NCBI GenBank assembly: GCA_050291585.1
Contig: JBNKKA010000022.1
Span: 1-34,212 of the forward strand
Direction of reading: 5' to 3'
Origin: JASJCL01 sp050291585
GTDB lineage: Bacteria > Desulfobacterota > Desulfobacteria > Desulfobacterales > Desulfosarcinaceae
DNA length: 34,212 nt
Shown piece after piece: positions 18,004-25,360 of this stretch. A model generated the notes under the pieces. It worked only from the letters and a program-made list of their open reading frames with translations. It made no database searches and was not told the origin of the DNA. A program made the position numbers and the translations under genes. Each line of letters opens with the position of its first letter. Position 1 is the first letter of the stretch.

Positions 18004-18007
18004 CAGG

Positions 18008-19306
18008 ATGGCAAGCGTGATCAACCAGCGCCCCGTTCATCGCAGCGGATCGGGATTTCCCACGGCGCCTTCCCGAGAAGCGAAGCTGTTCTTCGGCTGG
18101 TACCTCGTGGGCATTGTCTTCCTGGCCCATTTTATGTCTGTGGGCACCAGCCTCTATGCGATCAACGCCTTTATGCAACCCCTCTGCGAACTGCGCGGCT
18201 GGACCCGCACCGAGGTGAACCTGGCCCTGGTCTGCGCATCCATGGCGGGCTTCGTCATGCAATTCGTCTACGGCTCCCTCCTGCCGCGCATTCAAATCCG
18301 CTGGCTGATGATTGTGGGGGTCGTGGCCGCCGGCCTGGCCTTCGGCTTTCTCATGCGTGTGGCTGAACTGTGGCTGTTCTATCTGCTCTACGCCATCCTT
18401 TTTCTTTCCAACGGGGCCTATGGCGGCATTGTGGCCAACTCGGCCATCAACAACTGGTTTCAACGCAAACGGGGAAAGGCGCTGGGGATCGCCACCGCAG
18501 GGGTCTCCATGGCCGGCGCCCTCATCCCCCTACTCGCCATGCTGGCCATTCGGGCGCAGGGGATCCAGGTGGCGGCCATCTATATCGCCATCGCCATCAC
18601 CGCCCAGGCCCCCTTGATCTGGTGGGGGGTCAGGGACTGGCCGGAGGCCTGCGGTCTCCACCCGGATGGGCTTCCCCCGGTCGAACCCCCCGCTTCCGGA
18701 GTCGCCGTCGGTCCCCATGGAGGCCCGGCCCCTTCGGGGTCGGCGTGGACGCCTTTCGCCCTCATCCGTACCGGAAATTTCTGGAAACTGGGGATCGCCT
18801 TCGGCCTGCTGATGTCCGGAGCTGTGGGGATCATGTCCCAGCTGAAGCCGCGCTTTGTCGATATCGGCTTCGGCGATTTGCACGCCATGCTCCTGCTCAC
18901 TCTAACGGCCTTGATGGCGACGGCGGGTAAATATGCCTGGGGTTTGCTGTGCGACTATCGGACCCCGTGGCGGGTGGGCAGCGTAGTGGCCCTTGGCAAC
19001 GCCGCGGGGTTGGGCCTGGCCCTGGTCGGCAGTCGAACGTCCGCAGTCGCCCTCTTCATCGTCATCTTCGGTTTCGCCATGGGCGGCATCATGGCGCTGC
19101 TTCCGGTGATCACCGCCAGCCTTTTCGGAAGACGCGCCTTCACCCAGGTGTATCGTTTCATGTCGCTGTTCCTGATGCTGCAAGTCACGGGCTACATCAT
19201 CGCCGGCCAGAGCTATGATCGCTTGGGCTCCTATGATGGTGCCTATTGGGTGTTTATGCTTTTCGATATCGCTGCGGCGGTTCTTTTATGGTCCATTCGG
19301 CGCTAG
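18008..19306 (+). CDS. MFS transporter, carboxylate (OFA/MCT-like) type
   Basis: A 432-residue polytopic membrane protein with about twelve helices in two halves, the first at about residues 28-50 (FFGWYLVGIVFLAHFMSVGT). The loop NWFQRKRGKALGIATAG between helices 4 and 5 is typical of oxalate/formate- and monocarboxylate-type porters. A plausible role is uptake of the organic acid degraded by the neighbouring enzymes; the substrate is not determined. An in-frame ATG at 17867 exists, but the residues it would add are the out-of-frame shadow of the Fe-S relic, so ATG 18008 is chosen, with only a weak CTCAGG box. No recognisable promoter was found in the 260 bases before it. Confidence 0.8.
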   Translation: MASVINQRPVHRSGSGFPTAPSREAKLFFGWYLVGIVFLAHFMSVGTSLYAINAFMQPLCELRGWTRTEVNLALVCASMAGFVMQFVYGSLLPRIQIRWLMIVGVVAAGLAFGFLMRVAELWLFYLLYAILFLSNGAYGGIVANSAINNWFQRKRGKALGIATAGVSMAGALIPLLAMLAIRAQGIQVAAIYIAIAITAQAPLIWWGVRDWPEACGLHPDGLPPVEPPASGVAVGPHGGPAPSGSAWTPFALIRTGNFWKLGIAFGLLMSGAVGIMSQLKPRFVDIGFGDLHAMLLLTLTALMATAGKYAWGLLCDYRTPWRVGSVVALGNAAGLGLALVGSRTSAVALFIVIFGFAMGGIMALLPVITASLFGRRAFTQVYRFMSLFLMLQVTGYIIAGQSYDRLGSYDGAYWVFMLFDIAAAVLLWSIRR

Positions 19307-19372
19307 CGATGGCAGTACTCAAACAGGAGGGAAATTCGGGGAATGGGGAGGGGATAAGCGAAGATGTCCGGA

Positions 19373-19414
19373 ACCCGACAACGGGTCCCAATGTTGTCGG
19401 ACCCGTTGTCGGGT
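19373..19414. repeat. perfect 16-bp inverted repeat between convergent genes
   Basis: Arms ACCCGACAACGGGTCC (19373-19388) and GGACCCGTTGTCGGGT (19399-19414) are perfect reverse complements with a ten-base spacer. The octamer GTTGTCGG occurs twice directly (19394, 19405) and once inverted. It lies between the ends of the MFS gene (+) and the kinase gene (-), so it may act as a bidirectional terminator, but no T-run follows on either side. A REP-like element is the alternative. Confidence 0.7.
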
Positions 19415-19458
19415 GCTGGGGGGCTTGACTCAAGAGAGAAGGTTGCTTGTCCTCAGAT

Positions 19459-20526
19459 TTATAGCTTTGTCTGCGCTATGACCTGCTTGGCCGCCCGTTC
19501 CAGAACGGGGACCCCCTGGGCGTATTGTTTGAAACGCTCATTCTGGGTCTGGCCGTGATAGTAACGATAGTAGATCTGCTGGATGATCACCGCCAGACGG
19601 AAAAGCCCGAAGCAGTAATAGAAATCGAAATGGTCCATCTGGAGGCCGGACAGGTGGCCATAGAATTCGACAAACTCCCGCCGGCTGAAGGCGCCCTTCA
19701 GGTGAGTGGGCATGGAGCGCATCAGGTGGCGTTCGGGGGGGTCCGAACTCTCTACCCAGTAGCCCAGGGTGCTGCCCAGATCCATCAGCGGATCGCCAAG
19801 GGTCGTCATCTCCCAGTCGAGCACCCCGATGATTTTCTGGGGGTTCGCGCTGTCCAAAATAATGTTGTCGAATTTATAGTCGTTGTGGATGATTCCCGGT
19901 CGGTCGGTTTCGGGCGGCATCTTCTCGACGAGCCAGGCCATGATCACCTCGCAGTCCGGCGCATCGGGCGTGCACGCCGCCCGGTAGCGTTTGCACCATC
20001 CGCGCACCTGGCGTTCGACATATCCGCTCGGCTTGCCCAGATCGCCGAGTCCGATCTTCCGGTAATCCAACGAATGGAGCTCGTACAGAACTCCGGCGAA
20101 GCGCTCGTACAGGGCGCGCAATTGTGCCGGCGAGGTCATGAGGCCCGGCGGGATCTCCTTGCGCAGAATGATCCCCTGGCGGTGCTCCATGACATAGAAG
20201 GGGGTTCCGATGATGCCTTTGTCTTCGGAGAATGCCAGGGGGCGGGGGGCGTAGGGCCAGTGTTGCCAAAGGGCGGACAAGACCTTGTGCTCGCGCCCCA
20301 TGTCATGGGCGGTGGCGGCCTTGGTGCCGAAGGGGGGGCGCCGCAGCACCATGCGCCGATCTCCGCAGATCACCAGATAGGTCAGATTGGAAGCCCCGTT
20401 GGGGTACTGCTGGATGGTCAGGGGGCCGTCCAGACCGGATATGGTGTCCTTTAAATAGGCCTCTATATTGGCGATGGGAAGCTCCTCGCCGGGTCTCACC
20501 GTTTTCGGTTGGTCATGATATTCCAT
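19459..20526 (-). CDS. APH-family phosphotransferase (ACAD10/11- or LvaA-like acyl kinase)
   Basis: A 355-residue aminoglycoside-phosphotransferase-fold kinase. The catalytic loop is IIHNDYKFDNIILD (D216, N221) and the metal-binding segment is VLDWEMTTLGDP (D237). It matches the branch fused to acyl-CoA dehydrogenase in ACAD10/ACAD11 and represented by LvaA in levulinate catabolism, which phosphorylates a 4-hydroxyacyl-CoA. An acyl-CoA dehydrogenase gene two genes upstream supports that reading over antibiotic resistance. The ATG at 20526 overlaps the end of the TetR gene by 14 bases; a GTG at 20535 is in frame. It is the last gene of the minus-strand operon. Substrate assignment is inference. 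Confidence 0.8.
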   Translation of the reverse strand: MEYHDQPKTVRPGEELPIANIEAYLKDTISGLDGPLTIQQYPNGASNLTYLVICGDRRMVLRRPPFGTKAATAHDMGREHKVLSALWQHWPYAPRPLAFSEDKGIIGTPFYVMEHRQGIILRKEIPPGLMTSPAQLRALYERFAGVLYELHSLDYRKIGLGDLGKPSGYVERQVRGWCKRYRAACTPDAPDCEVIMAWLVEKMPPETDRPGIIHNDYKFDNIILDSANPQKIIGVLDWEMTTLGDPLMDLGSTLGYWVESSDPPERHLMRSMPTHLKGAFSRREFVEFYGHLSGLQMDHFDFYYCFGLFRLAVIIQQIYYRYYHGQTQNERFKQYAQGVPVLERAAKQVIAQTKL

Positions 20527-21214
20527 CGCTCGCACCTGCCATTAGGTTTTTTTCCAAGAATGAAATCAGATACTGGCAGTATTGATCAACGCTGATCTTG
20601 CGCCGGGCATATTTGGGGCGCTTGAGATACCAGTCCTGGAGCATCGCTTTGATCAAGCTGGCCGTCATCAGGCAGTCTCTGGTGTTGAAAACCCCCTGAT
20701 CAACGCCATTCTTCAAAATATCCGCGAACAATTGTTCCGTCTTGAGCTCACCTTGCACGGAAGCCCTGCGCTCCTCGGGGTCCAGATTCTTGGCCTCCAT
20801 GTAGGAGAAGTAGAACCAGGGCTGCATCGCCTCGCTCAAATACAAGTGGGTCCGGATCGCCGTCGCGAGCTTCTCTGTGGGTGTGTCCACGGCGTCTACC
20901 CGCGACGCCAGCAAGCGGCGGGTGATGGTGCGGCGCTGCTGCTGCATCATGTGCAGCAACTCCTCCTTGCCCGAGAAGTAGTTGTACAAAGCACCGATGC
21001 TCAGGCCGGCCGCTTTGCTTAAATCTCTCATGCTCATGGCATGAAAGCCTTTTTCGTTGCTGATTTTCAGGGCGGTGTTGAATATCTTCTCGAGGTTTTT
21101 AGCGATGGTTTTCTCTTTTTTGATCTGGAACGATTTGCGCTCCTTGGCAAAGAGCTCCAGGCAATAGTCCTGCTTATGGGCATTGACCTGCTCGGCAAAG
21201 GTTTTGAACTCCAT
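20513..21214 (-). CDS. TetR-family transcriptional regulator
   Basis: A 233-residue repressor-type protein. The helix-turn-helix lies at about 42-85 (KGFHAMSMRDLSKAAGLS, then GALYNYFSGKEELL). About 35 residues precede the usual TetR start, and the C-terminal two thirds form the helical ligand-binding domain, typically for an acyl-CoA or fatty acid in this context. It lies within the operon between the acyl-CoA dehydrogenase and the APH kinase. The 38-bp dyad at 23422-23459 in the divergent promoter region is the most likely operator, which would make it autoregulatory and a regulator of the etfBA-SDR operon. Its own ribosome-binding site is weak. Confidence 0.88.
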   Translation of the reverse strand: MEFKTFAEQVNAHKQDYCLELFAKERKSFQIKKEKTIAKNLEKIFNTALKISNEKGFHAMSMRDLSKAAGLSIGALYNYFSGKEELLHMMQQQRRTITRRLLASRVDAVDTPTEKLATAIRTHLYLSEAMQPWFYFSYMEAKNLDPEERRASVQGELKTEQLFADILKNGVDQGVFNTRDCLMTASLIKAMLQDWYLKRPKYARRKISVDQYCQYLISFLEKNLMAGASDGIS

Positions 21215-21344
21215 GGTATCCCGAATCTCAATCCATATATCCAGCCAGTGAAAAAACTATGGGACGATTTTGTTTTCGCACCCCTTCGATATCTGCCTGG
21301 CGACCGACCTCTTCTGCACTTCCATGAGCCGTCGCATGAGCGTT

Positions 21345-22550
21345 TCAGTGAACGGTTCTGTTCTCATAGCCCTTCAGGATCTGACGCGCAACCGAGATCT
21401 TATGGACCTCGTCAGCGCCATCGTAGATGCGCGCGGCGCGTTCGTGGCGATAGAAGAAGGCGAGCATGGTGTCGTCGGTCATGCCCAGGCCGCCATGGGC
21501 CTGCAGGGCCCGGTCGATGACGCGCTGCATGGTGTTGGCCACGACGAATTTGATCAGGGAGATCTCCTTGCGTGCGGCTTTGGCCCCGACCTGTTCAATC
21601 TTCCAGGCCGCGTTGAGCACCATGAGGCGGGCGGCCTGTATCTCGGCCGCGCTCTCCGCGATCCAGGACTGGATGATCTGTTTGCTGGCCAGTTTGCGCC
21701 CGGGTGCGATGGTGCGCTCCAGGACGCGGGCACACATCAGGTCGAAGGCGCGGTTGCAGATGCCGATCCAGCGCATGCAGTGGTGGATTCTCCCCGGTCC
21801 CAGACGGCTCTGGGCGATGGCAAAACCCGCACCCTCGGCCCCGAGAAGATAGCGCTGGGGAACCCGGCAGTTCTGATACAGGATCTCGGCGTGGCTGAAG
21901 TACCCTTTGCCTTCATGCCCCATGACGGGGATGTTGCGCACCAGGTTGAAGCCGGGCGTGTCCGTGGGGACCAGGATCATGCTGGCCTGCTGGTGGGGGG
22001 CGGCTTCGGGGTCGGTCACCGCCATGACGATGGCGAAGGCCGCCCCGTCGGCCGAGGACGTATACCACTTGTGCCCGTTGATGACGTAGTCTTCCCCATC
22101 CTTGACGGCGGTGGTGTCCATCAGGATCGGATTGGATCCCGGCATATCGACTTCCGTCATGGAAAAGCAGCTGCGGATCTTGCCTTTTACCAGCGGGTCG
22201 AGGAACTTTTCGGCCTGCTCTGGGGTGGCGTATTGATGTAGAATTTCGATGTTGCCGGCATCCGGCGCGTGGCATCCGAAAGTATACAACCCCAAGGGCG
22301 TGCGGCCCAGGGCTTCGAATATCAGGGCGCTCTCGGTGATGCTCAAGCCCATGCCGCCGAACTCGGCCGGATGCAGCGGGGCCCAGAGCTCCATCTGCTT
22401 GACCAGGGCTCGCTTCTCTTCCAATACGGGATATAGCTTGTCATAATTGTCCGCCAGGAAATCTTTCTCCAGCGGGACCAGCTCCTTGACCACGAACTCG
22501 TCGATCATTTTCAGGATGGTCTGCATTTTGGTCGAGATTGAAAAATCCAT
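21345..22550 (-). CDS. acyl-CoA dehydrogenase, ACAD10/11-like branch
   Basis: A 401-residue FAD enzyme with the standard three-domain layout. The middle signature is CFSMTEVDMPGSNP in place of TEPxAGSD, and the C-terminal motif is IYDGADEVHKISVA. Aspartate 377 occupies the position where most relatives have glutamate (YEGTxEIQ); the DGxDEVH form is characteristic of the ACAD10/11 branch. In that branch, and in LvaC, the enzyme works with an APH-type kinase on 4-phosphoacyl-CoA, and such a kinase is encoded two genes downstream. AAGGAG is placed seven bases before the ATG. Ordinary long-chain dehydrogenation cannot be excluded. Confidence 0.85.
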   Translation of the reverse strand: MDFSISTKMQTILKMIDEFVVKELVPLEKDFLADNYDKLYPVLEEKRALVKQMELWAPLHPAEFGGMGLSITESALIFEALGRTPLGLYTFGCHAPDAGNIEILHQYATPEQAEKFLDPLVKGKIRSCFSMTEVDMPGSNPILMDTTAVKDGEDYVINGHKWYTSSADGAAFAIVMAVTDPEAAPHQQASMILVPTDTPGFNLVRNIPVMGHEGKGYFSHAEILYQNCRVPQRYLLGAEGAGFAIAQSRLGPGRIHHCMRWIGICNRAFDLMCARVLERTIAPGRKLASKQIIQSWIAESAAEIQAARLMVLNAAWKIEQVGAKAARKEISLIKFVVANTMQRVIDRALQAHGGLGMTDDTMLAFFYRHERAARIYDGADEVHKISVARQILKGYENRTVH

Positions 22551-22595
22551 GCTTGCTCCTTGGTTTGGTGGTCTACACTCCCATGGGGGGAGGTG

Positions 22596-23309
22596 CTATC
22601 GATAGGTCAATAGTGATGGATCTCCCTCGATCAGGAGATGGGTCGTATTGTTGAAGACGGTCAAGGACAGTTTTCTGGGATTGTACTTCAGGCAGGTGAT
22701 GGACGCATTCTGGACCTGCCAGCTGATCTCGGCCGTCTTCCGGTCCGAGAGGTCGAGGGCGTTTTTCACCACCGCGGAGATCGGTCCCCCCGAGGTGAAC
22801 ACCGCCAGGCGTTTTCCGCTCCCCTGCTCAGCCATGATCTGGTCGACGCCCTGATTGACCCGCCGACAGAAACGGGACCATGGTTCCACGCCCTGGGCAT
22901 CGTCGTAAGCGCCGGACATCCACAATTCGACAGTTTCGCTGAAGTAGGCCTGAAACACCTTCTGATCCCGGCGCAGATCCCCTGTGGGCTGATCCGCTTT
23001 AGAATCCCGGGCCCTCGCTTTCCGGATTCGGGCTTTGATCAACGCCTCGGAATTGTATTCATCAAAGGCCTCCAGAATCGATGGGGCGGAGCTCTGAGGA
23101 TGCCGGGCACCCAGCCTGCGGCAGACGGGTTCGGCCGTATCCTTCTGGCGCTTCATGGTGCCGCTGTAGATGGCGTCGAAATCCACCCCCTGCGCATCCA
23201 GAAAGCAGGCCAGGACCTCGGCCTGGCGGATGCCGTTCCGAGAGAGTTGGTCGTAGTCGTCGGCGCCGAAGGAGGCCTGGCCGTGCCTGATGAAATAGAT
23301 CTCACTCAT
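22596..23309 (-). CDS. histidine phosphatase (phosphoglycerate mutase) superfamily protein lacking the second histidine
   Basis: A 237-residue protein starting MSEIYFIRHGQASFG, with the phosphohistidine motif R8-H9-G10. At the second conserved histidine of the family, normally in SHGGPI, it has T172-S173-G174-G175-P176-I177, so the usual proton-sharing histidine is replaced by serine. It may be a slow or altered phosphatase, a mutase-like relative, or a non-catalytic binding protein. It is the first gene of the minus-strand operon with the acyl-CoA dehydrogenase, TetR and APH kinase, which suggests a job connected with a phosphorylated acyl intermediate. No good ribosome-binding site is seen before the ATG. 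Confidence 0.82.
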   Translation of the reverse strand: MSEIYFIRHGQASFGADDYDQLSRNGIRQAEVLACFLDAQGVDFDAIYSGTMKRQKDTAEPVCRRLGARHPQSSAPSILEAFDEYNSEALIKARIRKARARDSKADQPTGDLRRDQKVFQAYFSETVELWMSGAYDDAQGVEPWSRFCRRVNQGVDQIMAEQGSGKRLAVFTSGGPISAVVKNALDLSDRKTAEISWQVQNASITCLKYNPRKLSLTVFNNTTHLLIEGDPSLLTYR

Positions 23310-23421
23310 AGAAATAAACGCTCATAGAAGACTGGACACTAGGGTACTTTTTGGGGTTGCAAATGACGCTTCAGCTACGGAGCGTAACTTTTTACCTAAG
23401 GTAGCAAGGGGGCCTCCAGAG

Positions 23422-23459
23422 GTCAATAAAAAACGAACGATCGTTATTTATTTATTGAC
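23422..23459. promoter_or_regulatory. 38-bp dyad operator in the divergent promoter region
   Basis: An interrupted palindrome centred at 23440.5, with the perfect core AACGATCGTT (23436-23445) and outer arms GTCAATAAA and TTTATTGAC. By my count 16 of 19 base pairs match. It overlaps the -35 element of the + strand promoter and a mirrored TTGACC (23421-23426) on the - strand. Size and core are typical of TetR operators; the TetR protein of the minus operon is the obvious candidate. Confidence 0.7.
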
Positions 23460-23483
23460 AACAGATCTCCAATCCTTTTAAAA
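23455..23483 (+). promoter_or_regulatory. sigma70-type promoter of the etfBA-SDR operon
   Basis: TTGACA (23455-23460) is followed after 17 bases by TTAAAA (23478-23483). The predicted start near 23490 gives a leader of about 47 bases to etfB at 23537. The -35 lies in the right arm of the 38-bp dyad, so repressor binding there would block transcription. The gap 23310-23536 contains no gene. Confidence 0.6.
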
Positions 23484-23536
23484 ATAGCCTACCCAGCGAG
23501 CCCAACTCTTAATCATCAACGCTAGAAGGCGCGGAC

Positions 23537-24325
23537 ATGAACATCCTGGTATGCGTCAAGCAAGTGCCCGACATCGACCGGATCGGGGTTTCGGAAGACG
23601 CCGGTGGCGGTGCCATTCTCGATGAATTCAGCGAATTCCGCATGAATCGTTTCGATGAGTTCGCCGTTGAAGAAGCATTGCGCATGAAGGAAGCGGACCG
23701 CTTCCAGACACCCGTATGCATCGATGTGTTGACCGTCGGCCCCGCAAGATCGCAGGAAGTTGTCAGGCGTGCACTGGGAATGGGCGCCCAGAACGGCGTC
23801 CACCTGAAAACAGGTTCTGATGAATATCTCAGCCCGGCCGTCATTGCGGCAGGGATTGCCCGCTATGCCGTCGATAGAAACTATGCGCTGATTCTGACCG
23901 GCAGCATGTCCGAGGATGGCATGCACGCCCAGGTGGGGCCCATGCTGGCGGGACACCTGAAAAAGCCCTGTGCCATACAGGCGGTTCATCTCGAGGTGGC
24001 CGAGGATATCGGCTCCGTTTTGATCGAAAAAGAGGTGGAAGGCGGCGTCCGTGAACGCCTGCGGCTGAAACTACCGGCCGTCGTGACGGTGCAGTCGGGC
24101 ATCAATCGGCCGCGCTATCCGTCACTGTCCAACCTCTTGCGCGCCAACGCCCGGGATCTCGATACCATTGAACTGGCTGCCCTCGGACCCGCTCCCATGC
24201 ATGCAGCGTTCATGGGCGCTGTCCTTCCACGTCGTGTCAGGGCGGGCAGAGTATTAAGCGGCACGCCGGTGGAAAAGGCCGAAGCCTTGGTGGCGTTGCT
24301 CAAGGGGAGGGCGTTGCTGAACTGA
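23537..24325 (+). CDS. etfB: electron transfer flavoprotein beta subunit (operon 2)
   Basis: A 262-residue EtfB beginning MNILVCVKQVPDIDRIGVSE, with the family regions RRALGMGAQNGVHLKTG and ILTGSMSEDGMHAQVGPMLAGHL. It is clearly divergent from the 15985-16773 copy, so it is a separate Etf rather than a recent duplicate. AAGG stands nine bases before the ATG. It is the first gene behind the TetR-type operator and promoter. It probably serves the acyl-CoA dehydrogenase encoded divergently at 21345-22550, or another dehydrogenase co-regulated with it. Confidence 0.9.
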   Translation: MNILVCVKQVPDIDRIGVSEDAGGGAILDEFSEFRMNRFDEFAVEEALRMKEADRFQTPVCIDVLTVGPARSQEVVRRALGMGAQNGVHLKTGSDEYLSPAVIAAGIARYAVDRNYALILTGSMSEDGMHAQVGPMLAGHLKKPCAIQAVHLEVAEDIGSVLIEKEVEGGVRERLRLKLPAVVTVQSGINRPRYPSLSNLLRANARDLDTIELAALGPAPMHAAFMGAVLPRRVRAGRVLSGTPVEKAEALVALLKGRALLN

Positions 24326-24326
24326 T

Positions 24327-25331
24327 ATGCGCTCAACTGCTGACATAGTTATCGTCGCGGGATGTGCCAATGGGCAGCCAGAGAAAGGCTTCTACGACAC
24401 CCTGGCCTTCGTGGATCAGTTGCGTGAGCTCCAGCCGGGGTCGCTTTTACTCCTGCTTTTGGGAGAAGATGCCGCCAAGGTCGCCCGGGATGTGGCGACT
24501 GTCCATGGGCTCGATGGGGTCGCCATATCCGGGGCCGGGCTTTCGACCTATTCCAGTGAGGCCTATCGACGGGTTCTGGCGGCCGAATTGGCCGAGATCG
24601 GTCCCACCTATATCTGCACGCCCCAGACCGCCCAGGGGATGGAGTGGGCGCCCGCCGTGGCCGCGGAGTTGGGGGGCGACTGCCTCAGCGGCGTCGACGC
24701 CATTGACCGGGTTGATGGTCGGCTCTGTTTTCAAAAGGACCTATACGGCGGCAAGACAAAGGGGCGCTTCGCCCCCTCCGGGGAGACAACCCTCATCACG
24801 GTTCCTTCCGGCGTCTTTAAGTATACGCCCCAAAAACCGGCAGCGTCAGGTGAGGTCAGCACCAAAAGCATCGATTGCCACATCCAGGCAACGGTGCATC
24901 TGGGCAGCGTTCCGCCCCAAGGCGACTTTGCCGATATCAGCGACGCAAACATCATCGTCGCCGCCGGCAACGGTATCGGCTGCGAAGATAATCTGGTCTG
25001 GATCCAGCGCCTGGCGGATCTGTTCCCGCGCGCGGCGGTTGCGGGCAGCCGCCTGGTCTGCGACCGGGGCTGGCTCGACTACCAGCAGCAGGTCGGCGTC
25101 ACCGGCGCCACTGTTGCGCCGGCGCTGTATATCGCCTGCGGCATTTCGGGTGCATCCCAGCACCGAGTTGGGATGCGTGGGTCGGAGTTCGTGGTGGCCA
25201 TCAACACGGATGCCAACGCACCCATGTTCAACGAGGCGGACGTGTGCATCGTAGAAGATTTGACAGAATTCATCCCCCTGGTGCTCGTGCGATGCCGTCG
25301 GCGCGCAATGGACGGGGAAAACGAAGCGTAA
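24327..25331 (+). CDS. etfA: electron transfer flavoprotein alpha subunit (operon 2)
   Basis: A 334-residue EtfA starting one base after the etfB stop. The FAD domain is plain: AAGNGIGCEDNLVWIQRLA, GSRLVCDRGWLDYQQQVGVTG, LYIACGISGASQHRVGM and AINTDANAPMFNEADVCIVED. The short basic C-terminal tail after FIPLVLVRCRRR is unusual. It partners the preceding EtfB as acceptor for acyl-CoA dehydrogenase electrons. No Fe-S oxidoreductase gene follows; two short-chain dehydrogenases come next in the same direction. Confidence 0.9.
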   Translation: MRSTADIVIVAGCANGQPEKGFYDTLAFVDQLRELQPGSLLLLLLGEDAAKVARDVATVHGLDGVAISGAGLSTYSSEAYRRVLAAELAEIGPTYICTPQTAQGMEWAPAVAAELGGDCLSGVDAIDRVDGRLCFQKDLYGGKTKGRFAPSGETTLITVPSGVFKYTPQKPAASGEVSTKSIDCHIQATVHLGSVPPQGDFADISDANIIVAAGNGIGCEDNLVWIQRLADLFPRAAVAGSRLVCDRGWLDYQQQVGVTGATVAPALYIACGISGASQHRVGMRGSEFVVAINTDANAPMFNEADVCIVEDLTEFIPLVLVRCRRRAMDGENEA

Positions 25332-25360
25332 GGGCTCAAGATAGCGCGGAAAGGAATCTC

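Noticed and set aside
17867..18007. N-terminal extension of the MFS gene from ATG 17867
   Set aside because: The added residues are a frame shadow of the HdrD-like relic and are proline/serine/tryptophan-rich rather than transporter-like.
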